Assembly: GCA_017509755.1 (NCBI GenBank)
Contig: JAFWOY010000004.1
Span: 94,175 to 158,174 of the forward strand
Length of the DNA stretch: 64,000 nt
DNA from: Bacteroidales bacterium
Lineage (GTDB): Bacteria; Bacteroidota; Bacteroidia; Bacteroidales; UBA932
Direction of reading: 5' to 3'
Part shown: one piece after another, positions 34,712 to 42,895 of the stretch
Layout of the letters: each line of letters opens with the position of its first letter
How positions within the stretch are numbered: the first letter of the stretch is position 1
Position numbers and translations under genes: made by a program
The notes under the pieces: model-generated
What the model was told of the DNA's origin: nothing
The model's database searches: none
The model's input: only the letters and a program-made list of their open reading frames with translations

Positions 34712-34730
34712 AAAGATAGTGCTATCTTTG
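34712..34730 (+). promoter_or_regulatory. Promoter of the btuB-cbiK unit with overlapping dyad
   Basis: TATCTTTG at 34723-34730 is the -7 box. AAAGATAG (34712-34719) and CTATCTTT (34722-34729) form an inverted repeat with a 2-base spacer that covers most of the -7 element. It may be a repressor operator or chance. Confidence 0.5.
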
Positions 34731-34734
34731 CCCG

Positions 34735-34936
34735 GCTTTGGTAACCGGACGGCCGATGCCGTCCCGGTGCAAGGGAACCCGGTGCAAAACCGGGGCTGTA
34801 CCTGCAGCTGTGATCTCCTGAAAAGGTCCGTCACACGAACGCCACTGAACCCGGCCTAACAACCGCCTGTCTGCAGAACCGGTGGCCGGTGTTTGGGAAG
34901 GTAGACGTACCGGAGAGAGCCAGAAGACCTGCCTTA
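34735..34936 (+). promoter_or_regulatory. Cobalamin riboswitch upstream of btuB
   Basis: The conserved order is present: GGTGCAAGGGAACCCGGTGC with a following AAAACCGGGGCTG, then GCTGTGA, CGCCACTG near 34840, GGGAAGGT near 34898, and the B12 box AGCCAGAAGACCTGCC at 34918-34933. Between the box and the btuB ATG (34979) a small stem CCGCT/AGCGG (34952-34956 with 34965-34969) could form the expression platform near the start codon. Adenosyl- or other cobalamin binding would switch off the receptor and the CbiK gene downstream. Confidence 0.92.
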
Positions 34937-34978
34937 GCTGTATTTGTTCATCCGCTCAGGAAAAAGCGGGCGTGGAAA

Positions 34979-37135
34979 ATGGATATCAAGAAGTTTTTGC
35001 TCATTGGGCTGGCTTTGTTGCCTGCCTGGCCGCTGGCAGCGCAAGCACCTGTACAAGACACGATTCCTGAGATCGTCGTCACGGCTACCGGTACGAGCCA
35101 TCTGCTGAAAGATGTTCCCGTCCAGACGGAAGTCATCACCCGGCAGATGCTCCAGAACTATGCCGGGCGCTCGCTCGAGGACATCCTGGGCGGCCTGACC
35201 GCCTCATTTGCATTCAACGAGGATGACATGGGCTCGCATCTTCAACTGAATGGATTGGGCAACAGCTATGTCCTGATCCTCATTGACGGGAAACGCATCC
35301 ATGGCGACGTAGGCGGCGAGAATGACCTGTCGCTGGTCGATCCCCAGAACATCGAGAAGATCGAAATCGTCAAAGGTTCCTCATCCGCCCTCTACGGCAG
35401 CGATGCCATTGCCGGCGTGATCAACATCATCACGCGCAAGCACCGCGACGAAGGTCTGCTGTTGGAAAACAGCACCCGCTACGGTTCCTACAACGACCTG
35501 CGCCAGCACAATGCCATCGGCTTGAAATACGGGAAACTCAACTCCCTGACCAATTTCCAGCTGCAGCATTCCGACGGCTGGCAGAACACATCGGTCGAAT
35601 ACTCACCCGGCTCCCAGCATCCGGTCACAGATTCCCAGAACAAGACTGTCAACCGGCATACCAATGTCCAAGTGGGAGAGCAATTGACCTACACACTTTC
35701 GAAGCAGCTGGAGTTCTACGCAGGCGGAACCATCTACGGCAAACGGATCTATCGGCCCAACGGCAAATATGCCCAGTTCGACGTGCATACCTACGACTTG
35801 CAGTACCGCAACGCCTCCGCCTCGGCCGGTGGTCGCTGGAAACCGAACGAAACCGATGTCGTCACTTTCGACCTGGACTGGAACCGGCACGCCTATATGT
35901 ATTATTTCACGGCCAACACGCTGGTGGAAGACTACGAAAAAAGCAAAGGCACCATCTATTACCCGTACTATCCCTATCTTCCGGGACAGACCGAGATGCA
36001 GAGCGACCAGCGGCGCACGATGGCCAGCCTGAAAGGCGTTTTCACATTGCCTGGCGAGAACCTGCTCAACACGGGTGCTGAGTACCGCTACGACTGGCTA
36101 TACTCCCCCACACGTGTCCAGGGCAGCACGGTGAGCGACTGGACTGCCGCTCTCTATGCCCAAGATGAGTGGAAATACCTAAGCGGACGTACCCTCCTCC
36201 ATCTGGCAGGTGGCTTACGCCTGACCTGGAACCGCCAGTTCGGAGTCCGGTTGACTCCGAAAGTCTCTGCTATGCTGGGACTCGGGCCGGCCTGGCGCAT
36301 CCGGGCCAGCTGGAGCCAAGGGTTCAAGACCCCTACTCCCAAGGAACTCCATTACCGGTATGTCCGCCAGATGAGCGGCACATACCTTTATCTCGGCAAT
36401 CTGGCCCTGCGGCCGCAGACCAGCAACTATTTCTCGCTGGGCGGCGAGTACACCCACGCAGGTTGGAGCATCAATGTCACGGCCTATCACAACCGGGTCG
36501 GCGACATGATCACGTTGGTCACGATTCCCAACTACCAGGCCCCCGCCGAATACATTATCCAATACGACCCGGTCCGGACGCGCCAATACCAGAATATCGA
36601 AGATGCCCGCACCACCGGTGTAGACCTCAGCATCCGTTACGGATTCAGGGACTGGGCTTTCGGTCTGGGATACAGTTGGCTTGATACCAATGCCAACCAA
36701 TATGACAGCGACCACGACCGGATGCACCAGGTCATCATCGACGGTACAGCCCACCACAAAGGGAATTTCTTTACCAGTTGGAACCACCGCTTTTCCCCCA
36801 ACTACCGTCTGAGTGCCGGCCTTTACGGACGGATGTCCTCAAAACGGTACTATCAGATTGACGGAGACGGAAAAGGATACCAGATCTGGCGCGTGGCCAC
36901 AACCCATGACCTGGGCCATTCCAAGCGGACAGTGTGGCGGGTGGAAGCCGGCGTGGACAACATCTTCAACTATGTGGACCGCACCCCGCACGGCCTGCAC
37001 TTGGGTACGACGACACCCGGTACCACATTCTATCTCGGACTGACCATCCGCTTCAACCAGGGCCGGAAGGTCAGCAGCCAATTCAATGAAACCATCAACA
37101 ACAATTTTAACTCCAAGCAATATGAAGAAAATTAA
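34979..37135 (+). CDS. btuB: TonB-dependent outer-membrane corrinoid receptor
   Basis: 718 residues with the start at 34979, giving signal peptide MDIKKFLLIGLALLPAWPLAAQ. A TonB-box-like segment (TIPEIVVTATGTS) follows, then the plug (VQTEVITRQMLQNYAGRSLEDILGGL, ILIDGKRIHGDVGGENDLSLV, IEIVKGSSSALYGSDAIAGVINIITR) and a 22-stranded barrel with a terminal Phe-rich strand. The plug resembles BtuB/FepA-type receptors without the carboxypeptidase-like domain of SusC proteins. The cobalamin riboswitch directly upstream makes vitamin B12 or other corrinoids the substrate. Overlaps cbiK by 14 bases. Confidence 0.92.
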   Translation: MDIKKFLLIGLALLPAWPLAAQAPVQDTIPEIVVTATGTSHLLKDVPVQTEVITRQMLQNYAGRSLEDILGGLTASFAFNEDDMGSHLQLNGLGNSYVLILIDGKRIHGDVGGENDLSLVDPQNIEKIEIVKGSSSALYGSDAIAGVINIITRKHRDEGLLLENSTRYGSYNDLRQHNAIGLKYGKLNSLTNFQLQHSDGWQNTSVEYSPGSQHPVTDSQNKTVNRHTNVQVGEQLTYTLSKQLEFYAGGTIYGKRIYRPNGKYAQFDVHTYDLQYRNASASAGGRWKPNETDVVTFDLDWNRHAYMYYFTANTLVEDYEKSKGTIYYPYYPYLPGQTEMQSDQRRTMASLKGVFTLPGENLLNTGAEYRYDWLYSPTRVQGSTVSDWTAALYAQDEWKYLSGRTLLHLAGGLRLTWNRQFGVRLTPKVSAMLGLGPAWRIRASWSQGFKTPTPKELHYRYVRQMSGTYLYLGNLALRPQTSNYFSLGGEYTHAGWSINVTAYHNRVGDMITLVTIPNYQAPAEYIIQYDPVRTRQYQNIEDARTTGVDLSIRYGFRDWAFGLGYSWLDTNANQYDSDHDRMHQVIIDGTAHHKGNFFTSWNHRFSPNYRLSAGLYGRMSSKRYYQIDGDGKGYQIWRVATTHDLGHSKRTVWRVEAGVDNIFNYVDRTPHGLHLGTTTPGTTFYLGLTIRFNQGRKVSSQFNETINNNFNSKQYEEN

Positions 37136-38261
37136 AATTTTTGCCGTTGCCCTGCTCGCAGTCCTCGTCGCCGGCCTGACCGCCTGCAACCCGAACAAGA
37201 ACGAGGAGTACAACTACACGGCCTATCAGAAAGCCGTCAACGAGACGGTCAAGACAAACAAGAAGAACAGCAAGGTTATCCTGCTGGTTGCCTTCGGCTC
37301 TACCTGGCAGCAGGCTTTCGACGCGTTCGATACCACCGTCGATGCGTACAAGAAAGCGTTCCCGCAGTACGATGTATTCCTCTCGTTCTCTTCCGCCATC
37401 TGCATCAACCGTGCAGCGGCCGGTGAGAACGCCGCCGACGGCGCCCAGATCCGCAACTACTATGCACCGCCGTTCTGGCTCACGGCTTTCGCCCAGAAAG
37501 GTGTGATGTACAATGAGATCGTAGTCCAGTCCCTCCAGGTCATCCCGGGCGAGGAATACACCCGTGTGATCAACTACATCAAGGACTTCGCCAACAATGC
37601 CAACGGTGACATCGATGATGACTACCTTTCCCGCGTGATCCTGAAACTGGGTGTTCCCCTTCTCCAGGACGAAAACAAAGATGTCACGGCCGTCGCCAAG
37701 GCGCTTGACAATCTTTACAAGACACAGGCCGCCAATGATATCGTCGCTTTCATGGGTCACGGTAACCCGGACTCCTACGACACCTACAAGGCCAATATCC
37801 GCTACACGCAGCTTGAAGAGGCACTGCAGGCTATCAACCCGCACTATTTCGTGGGTACGGTCGATATGATGGAGAACTTCAAACCGCATGTGTATGAGCG
37901 CATGGCTGAGGCCGGCCTCAACAAGAGCAACAAGAAAGTCTATCTGCACCCGTTGATGTCCATCGACGGAGACCACGGCCACAACGATATGGCTGGTGAC
38001 GACCTGCCGGAAGAATTCCAAGGCAAGTCCTACACCTTCGCCGACCTGATGGCTACGGCCAACGAAGAGGGGGAGGTCGAAGACTGCAGCTGGAAGATGT
38101 TCTTCGGTGCCAACGGCTCCGGATTCACCTGCGACAATTCGACGATGATTGAGAAAGGCCTCCTCGAACTGCCGTCCATCCGTCAGGTTTGGATGAACCA
38201 CACCCAGAACGCCATCAACGGCGAACCGCTCGACTACTACCATTCGAAGAACCCCGAATAG
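37122..38261 (+). CDS. cbiK: Lipoprotein CbiK-type sirohydrochlorin cobaltochelatase
   Basis: 379 residues. The start at 37122 gives a lipoprotein signal (IFAVALLAVLVAGLTAC, Cys22 lipobox). The body is a CbiK chelatase (VILLVAFGSTWQQAFDAFDTTVDAY, SSAICINRAA, QSLQVIPGEEY, FMGHGNPDSYDTYKANI, HPLMSIDGDHGHNDMAGDD). Metal-binding His residues are at the FMGHGN and GDHGHND positions. CbiK inserts Co2+ into sirohydrochlorin at the start of the anaerobic pathway. Here it is predicted to be membrane-anchored in the envelope and co-transcribed with btuB under a B12 riboswitch. Periplasmic CbiK homologues in other bacteria have been linked to haem or metal handling, so chelation in the biosynthetic pathway is not assured. 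It is longer than cytosolic CbiK (about 260-300 aa). Confidence 0.85.
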   Translation: MKKIKIFAVALLAVLVAGLTACNPNKNEEYNYTAYQKAVNETVKTNKKNSKVILLVAFGSTWQQAFDAFDTTVDAYKKAFPQYDVFLSFSSAICINRAAAGENAADGAQIRNYYAPPFWLTAFAQKGVMYNEIVVQSLQVIPGEEYTRVINYIKDFANNANGDIDDDYLSRVILKLGVPLLQDENKDVTAVAKALDNLYKTQAANDIVAFMGHGNPDSYDTYKANIRYTQLEEALQAINPHYFVGTVDMMENFKPHVYERMAEAGLNKSNKKVYLHPLMSIDGDHGHNDMAGDDLPEEFQGKSYTFADLMATANEEGEVEDCSWKMFFGANGSGFTCDNSTMIEKGLLELPSIRQVWMNHTQNAINGEPLDYYHSKNPE

Positions 38262-38283
38262 CAGCAGCCTGTACTCCAGTTCC

Positions 38284-38396
38284 GAAGGCAATTTGCTTTG
38301 AAGACCGTCGCGCTCCGCGCGACCCCTCCCAAGCAGAGCTTGGGCCCCTCCCTCTAATAGCCGAGGGTGGCTAAGGTCTTCAAAGCAAATTCCTTC
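38284..38396. repeat. Long inverted-repeat element C (113 bp)
   Basis: Arms GAAGGCAATTTGCTTTGAAG (from 38284) and the complementary segment ending at 38396 pair with one base offset. The interior (GCGCGACCCCTCCCA, then GGGCCCCTCCCTCTAATAGC and CGAGGGTGGCTAAGG) is nearly the same as in elements A and B although the outer arms differ. It lies between the convergent cbiK and the metallo-beta-lactamase-fold gene. Confidence 0.85.
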
Positions 38397-38430
38397 TCCA
38401 CTTGCGCACAGGCTTCGTAATCAGGAATCG

Positions 38431-39720
38431 TCAAGTCGTTTTGAAACGTAGGACGCTGCGGACTGTCATCGATTCGTTGCGGGCGTCCAGGCAGGTGATT
38501 GAATAACGTTTTCCGCCGGGGTCCACGTCGAGCACCACGTGAGCGCCCTCAAAGCAGGCTGGTTCGATGTCATCCAGCCAGGGACTGCCGGCATCCTGGG
38601 CACGGCGTTCCGCCGGGAAGATACAAGGGCACAAGACCCGGGGACCGGGATACAGCGAACGGTCGGCGAGACGTTCCATAACAGGGGCTACATCATGTAA
38701 CTGATCCCATACACAAGTAACCCATACCCGCGCCTGCAACGCAGATACCAGCGGAGCCGGCATCGAATAATGCCCATGGTGGTTGACTTTCGCCACATGC
38801 ACCGGACGGCAGACCTTGGCCAGTTCTTCTTCTATATCTACGACCGTGCCATCCGGCAGCGTGAAATTATCACAGAAATCACCAGCCGTGTAGAAGCGGA
38901 AATCTCCATAAGAAATGACGATGCCCTGGCTCATGCCGTTTTCATTCAGCTCCTGCTCTCCGGATGCAATCAGTTTCGCATACAGATCCGTCACCGTGCC
39001 GTCCGGAGCGGCAATCCTTCCGCTGCCACAAAGATTGAAAACAGAAAAGTTGGGATAGCGTTTCGGATCTCGCAGCAGGGCAATCTGCCCCGTTTCCCCT
39101 ACCCGGAAATGCTCGACTTTCGTTCCCCAGTTCCGTTCCATGCGCTTGAACAAGGAATGGATCTGGCCAACACATCCGCCTTCCGTCTCATCCGGCATCG
39201 GAATCGGATCGTTGTAGTCGGGCCATGCCCGGTCAACGGCCCGCCGGAAAGTCAGGCGTTCGGCTGCCTGCGTGAAGCCGCTGAGGGCAAAGGTCTCTCC
39301 ATCGCGTGTGACCATCCCGGCATTGAAGGAAGGATCGCCGGCGTGGTCACAATGATAATGGGACAGCATCATGTAGTCCACGTCACTCCCGTTGGGATTG
39401 ACCCGCTCGACATAACGCGCAATCCATTCACCGGAATGCCGGTCCGGAGACGGCAGTACCGGTACGGCCAGTTCACCGCGACCGACGGCATTGTGGTCAC
39501 CGCAATCAAGCAGCATCGTCGTACTGTCCGGAAAGATCAGGAACATCGATTCGGCCACGCCTGTGTAGATGAAATGCACTTGGAAATGTCCCTTTTTCCA
39601 GCCTTTCCAAGTCCGGCCGACACCCTTATCGGACATGCCTGCAGCAAATGCCTGCCGCCAGTCGAGCAGGAAGGCTGTTCCGGCCAGTGCCGAAGTCTTT
39701 ATAAAATCTCTTCTGTCCAT
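38431..39720 (-). CDS. Tat-exported metallo-beta-lactamase-fold hydrolase
   Basis: 429 residues with a Tat-like signal (MDRRDFIKTSALAGTAFLL). The metal-binding motif HYHCDHAGD is near residue 120, with further candidates TAGDFCDN and KVNHHGHYS that match the ComEC/Rec2-like branch of the fold. MLLDCGDHN near 70 is the usual preceding strand. The substrate is unknown. It starts 1 base after the btuD stop, so it is the last gene of cbiA-btuF-btuC-btuD and probably co-transcribed. A role on corrinoids or nucleotide-loop phosphodiesters in the periplasm is possible but not shown. Followed by element C. Confidence 0.75.
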   Translation of the reverse strand: MDRRDFIKTSALAGTAFLLDWRQAFAAGMSDKGVGRTWKGWKKGHFQVHFIYTGVAESMFLIFPDSTTMLLDCGDHNAVGRGELAVPVLPSPDRHSGEWIARYVERVNPNGSDVDYMMLSHYHCDHAGDPSFNAGMVTRDGETFALSGFTQAAERLTFRRAVDRAWPDYNDPIPMPDETEGGCVGQIHSLFKRMERNWGTKVEHFRVGETGQIALLRDPKRYPNFSVFNLCGSGRIAAPDGTVTDLYAKLIASGEQELNENGMSQGIVISYGDFRFYTAGDFCDNFTLPDGTVVDIEEELAKVCRPVHVAKVNHHGHYSMPAPLVSALQARVWVTCVWDQLHDVAPVMERLADRSLYPGPRVLCPCIFPAERRAQDAGSPWLDDIEPACFEGAHVVLDVDPGGKRYSITCLDARNESMTVRSVLRFKTT

Positions 39721-39721
39721 A

Positions 39722-40714
39722 TTATAAGGTTTCTAACAATTCTGCGATGGAATGGGCGATGTGAGACCCGATTGTGAATTCGGGTTTTCCTTCAGGTGTG
39801 AAAACAGCGTGGACGACTGTCGGTGATGCGAGATCATAGTCGGCCCGAATCCCATTGCGACGCAATGCTTTCCGGACCATTTCACACGCGACCGGATCGC
39901 CTTCCAGCCGGACTTCGGATTGATAGGACGGCTCGATCCGGTACAAGCCGGTCTGCTTCTCGAAAGCCACGCCCTTGCGCTGGAAGAAGGTGTCGAGCGT
40001 TCCATCCAAGGCCAGATCTTCCGGAGTCCCGACCGTGACACCGCGTCCCCGGGCCATCAGCCAGAGTTGATCGGCAATCTGAAGAGCGAGTTCCAGGTCG
40101 TGCGTTGAAAGAAAGATGGTTTTGTGCATCTCCCGGGAAAGCCGGTGCAGCAGGTGCAGGATCTCAACCTTGCTGGGGTAATCGAGAAAAGCGGTGGGCT
40201 CGTCCAGGAAAATAATGGGTGTTTCCTGCGCCAAGGCCTTGGCAATCATCACCTTCTGGCGTTCCCCATCACTGAGGGTCTGGACCAGACGGTCTTGCAG
40301 GGAAACGATGCCGACCAGGCCGAGTGCCGCCTGTACTTTAGCCTTGTCTTCTGCAGACAAGCGGCCCCAGAAACCCGTGTAGGGACTCCGTCCCATTCCG
40401 ACGAGTTCCTCAACCGTCATGTTTTGCAGGTTATTCTTTTCGGTCAGGACCACACCGATGACCGTGGCGAGTTCCTTCTCCCGGTAGGCCTCCAGCGGAC
40501 GGCCCAGGATGGAAATCTGCCCCGCGAGGGGTGGCAAAAAACCCGAAAGGGTGCGTAGCAACGTGGATTTTCCCGCACCGTTCTCTCCCAGCAGGCATGT
40601 GAGCTCCCCACTGCAGATACTGTCGGAAATCCCTTCCGCAACCGTCTTGACACTGTGCTTGGCCCGGTAGCCGATGGAAAGGTGCTGGATCCGGATGGTC
40701 TCTTCGCGTTTCAT
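39722..40714 (-). CDS. btuD: Corrinoid ABC transporter ATP-binding protein
   Basis: 330 residues. Walker A GENGAGKS is at 43-50, the signature appears as LSDGERQ instead of LSGGQ, and Walker B is IIFLDEPTAFLD. The switch His is in STHDLELALQ. Couples ATP hydrolysis to corrinoid import. After the standard about 255-residue ABC domain there is an extra C-terminal region of about 75 residues (IEPSYQSEVRLEGDPVACEM to LLETL) not found in E. coli BtuD. It overlaps the permease gene by 4 bases. Confidence 0.9.
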   Translation of the reverse strand: MKREETIRIQHLSIGYRAKHSVKTVAEGISDSICSGELTCLLGENGAGKSTLLRTLSGFLPPLAGQISILGRPLEAYREKELATVIGVVLTEKNNLQNMTVEELVGMGRSPYTGFWGRLSAEDKAKVQAALGLVGIVSLQDRLVQTLSDGERQKVMIAKALAQETPIIFLDEPTAFLDYPSKVEILHLLHRLSREMHKTIFLSTHDLELALQIADQLWLMARGRGVTVGTPEDLALDGTLDTFFQRKGVAFEKQTGLYRIEPSYQSEVRLEGDPVACEMVRKALRRNGIRADYDLASPTVVHAVFTPEGKPEFTIGSHIAHSIAELLETL

Positions 40715-41748
40715 TCGCCCGTATCCTCCTTTCTTCGTTTGAACAGTACAACAGCCACGACCGGAGCACCGATCAGCGCCGTGACGGAATTGACGGGCAA
40801 AGCGCCTTCAAAGCCCGGCATCCGCGCTATGAGATTGCACAACAACGCCAGCGATGCACCGGCCAGCAGGGAGGCTGGCATCAAGACGCGATGGTCCGAT
40901 GTCCGGAAGATTCCGCGGCAAAGATGCGGCACGGCCAGGCCCAGGAAAGAGATCGGACCGCAATAGGCCGTCACAATGGCCACCAATACACCGGCGCTGA
41001 CGATGACCCACATCCGGGCCCGTCTGACATTGAGGCCCAGGTTACGGGCATAGCCGTCGCCCAGCAACAAGAGATTCAGGGTTTTGACCAGCAGGAAAGA
41101 CAGCGGCAGGAGAATCGCCATGATGATGACGAAAGTCATCACCTGGCCGCCGGAAACCCGGGCAAAACTACCCAGACCCCAGACCACATAGGCTCGGACA
41201 TCCTCTTCCGCACTGAAGAATTTCAGCACCCCGATGATGGCCGTAGCCACATAACCGATCATCACGCCGATGATCAACAGCGTGACGTTGCCCCGGACTT
41301 TCTGTGCCACCCAGACGATGAGAAGCATGATGGCCAGCGCACCGATGATGGCCGCCATCGTCATGGCGAACTCGCCCATATAGCCGAGCCGGCTCAGGGC
41401 GACACCGCCCAGACGGCCGGAGAGCAAGACCACAAAGGCTACGCCCAAGCTGGCGCCCGAACTGACACCGAGCACGGACGGACCGGCCAACGGATTGCGG
41501 AAAACCGTCTGCATCTGCAGACCGGCCACGGACAAGCCTGCGCCGGCCACAAGAGCCGTAAGGGCCTGCGGAAAGCGCGATTTGAGGATGATATTCTGCC
41601 AGATGGCATTGTCCACGTCCCCGCCGGACAGGACCTTCCAGACCTGGCCGGCCGGAATCGATACTGAGCCCAGCAACAGGTTCAGGAAGAATAGCAGGAG
41701 GATTGAAACCCCCAGCAAGATCATACCGATGGCAACGGGTCGTTTCAT
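40711..41748 (-). CDS. btuC: Corrinoid ABC transporter permease (FecCD family)
   Basis: 345 residues with about ten membrane helices. Family motifs: LPQALTALVAGAGLSVAGLQMQTVFRNPLAGPSVLGVSSGASLGVA, LLLGDGYARNLGLNVRRAR, and FLGLAVPHLCRGIFRTSDHRVLMPASLL. Forms the membrane channel with BtuD, supplied by the BtuF-like protein. Overlaps both neighbours by 4 bases, so btuFCD is a tight unit. Iron-siderophore permeases share the family, and the cobalamin context decides the name. Confidence 0.9.
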   Translation of the reverse strand: MKRPVAIGMILLGVSILLLFFLNLLLGSVSIPAGQVWKVLSGGDVDNAIWQNIILKSRFPQALTALVAGAGLSVAGLQMQTVFRNPLAGPSVLGVSSGASLGVAFVVLLSGRLGGVALSRLGYMGEFAMTMAAIIGALAIMLLIVWVAQKVRGNVTLLIIGVMIGYVATAIIGVLKFFSAEEDVRAYVVWGLGSFARVSGGQVMTFVIIMAILLPLSFLLVKTLNLLLLGDGYARNLGLNVRRARMWVIVSAGVLVAIVTAYCGPISFLGLAVPHLCRGIFRTSDHRVLMPASLLAGASLALLCNLIARMPGFEGALPVNSVTALIGAPVVAVVLFKRRKEDTGE

Positions 41749-42893
41749 GGAAGCAATTCGTAGAAGACGGGCTTATAATCGGCCGGAAGCAGTTCCGGAT
41801 GGAAGATATGGATGAGGTCGGCCAGTACTACGTCGGGCTGGACCGGCATGTTCTCATAGAAGGGTTTCTCCCGCATATTGCAGTAGATTACACCCTTGTT
41901 CTGGAAAGCATATAGGTCGGCATACCGGGCATCCTCGGCTTTGAGCGCGTCATAGGAGAACTGGCCGGCATAGCTGTTGACGATGCGCCAGTAGCGGGCG
42001 TGGGCCGTCTGGCTGTAAACCGTCTCGAAATCGAGGTTCAGGCCGCCGGAGTTTTCATCGCCAGGCAGGAAATACTCCCCGCCGGCATCCCGGAATATCT
42101 GGGCCAGAAAACTGCGGCCGCCACCCACGTACCAATTACCGCCGTGCAACTCGCCGCTGAGCACAACAGGACGCGCCGTCACATCGGCAGCAAGTGCTTT
42201 CAAGTCGTTGTATCGCTTTTCGATGCCGGCGAAGATTTCATTAGCCTTCGTTTCCTGCCCGGTCAACAGCCCGATGAACTTGATCCACTCGGCCTGTCCG
42301 AGCGGCGTCATCTCTTTGTAGCCCAAGTGCGGAATCAGCGGAATATCTACCCCCTTGAGCGCCTCGTAACCACCGCGCTTGAAGGGTGATATCAGGATCA
42401 AGTCGGGGTTCAGACCGATGATGACCTCGTTGTCGAAATTGCCCTCGATGCCGATTTTCTGGGTGCGACCGTCCGCCAGGCGCTGTTTCATCGTCGGATT
42501 GAAGAGATGGCGTGTACTGGTGATGCCCACCACCCGGTCGAGTTCCTCCAGACAGATGAAATTGGAAAGCTGGAGCGAAGTCATGCACACGATGCGCGCC
42601 ACCGGCACTTCCAGCTTCGTATAGCCGTCCGGCACCTGGGCAGGCTTGCTGCCGCGCGGCACGAGTAAATAGTGGAAGGACTGGCTCTCTTCCCGCAGCG
42701 GGTCCTGGATGTCCACCAGGCAGCCGGCATCCGTATAGCGCACGCTGAATCCGGCGGCATACTGCGTGGTGACCGCACCGGCTTTCGTGTCGCTGACAAC
42801 GATACTTCCCCGCCCTTTCGGATTGCCACTACGGCAGGAAAAAGCCAAAACGGACACGGCCAGGACCAGGAGGATGGATGCTGCTCTTTTCAT
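41745..42893 (-). CDS. btuF: Corrinoid ABC transporter substrate-binding lipoprotein
   Basis: 382 residues with the start at 42893, just after the cbiA stop, giving the lipoprotein signal MKRAASILLVLAVSVLAFSC. A second in-frame ATG at 42905 would overlap cbiA. Helical-backbone binding protein of the BtuF/FepB class: VARIVCMTSLQLSNFICLEELDRVVGITS, EVIIGLNPDLILISPFKRGGYEALKGVDIPLIPHLGYKEMTPLGQAEWIKFIGLL, and PVVLSGELHGGNWYVGGGRSFLAQIFRDAGGEY. Captures corrinoid in the periplasm for BtuCD. Confidence 0.88.
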   Translation of the reverse strand: MKRAASILLVLAVSVLAFSCRSGNPKGRGSIVVSDTKAGAVTTQYAAGFSVRYTDAGCLVDIQDPLREESQSFHYLLVPRGSKPAQVPDGYTKLEVPVARIVCMTSLQLSNFICLEELDRVVGITSTRHLFNPTMKQRLADGRTQKIGIEGNFDNEVIIGLNPDLILISPFKRGGYEALKGVDIPLIPHLGYKEMTPLGQAEWIKFIGLLTGQETKANEIFAGIEKRYNDLKALAADVTARPVVLSGELHGGNWYVGGGRSFLAQIFRDAGGEYFLPGDENSGGLNLDFETVYSQTAHARYWRIVNSYAGQFSYDALKAEDARYADLYAFQNKGVIYCNMREKPFYENMPVQPDVVLADLIHIFHPELLPADYKPVFYELLP

Positions 42894-42895
42894 AT

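Noticed and set aside
34889..34978. Upstream start of btuB at 34889
   Set aside because: It lies inside the riboswitch. The start at 34979 gives a proper signal peptide.
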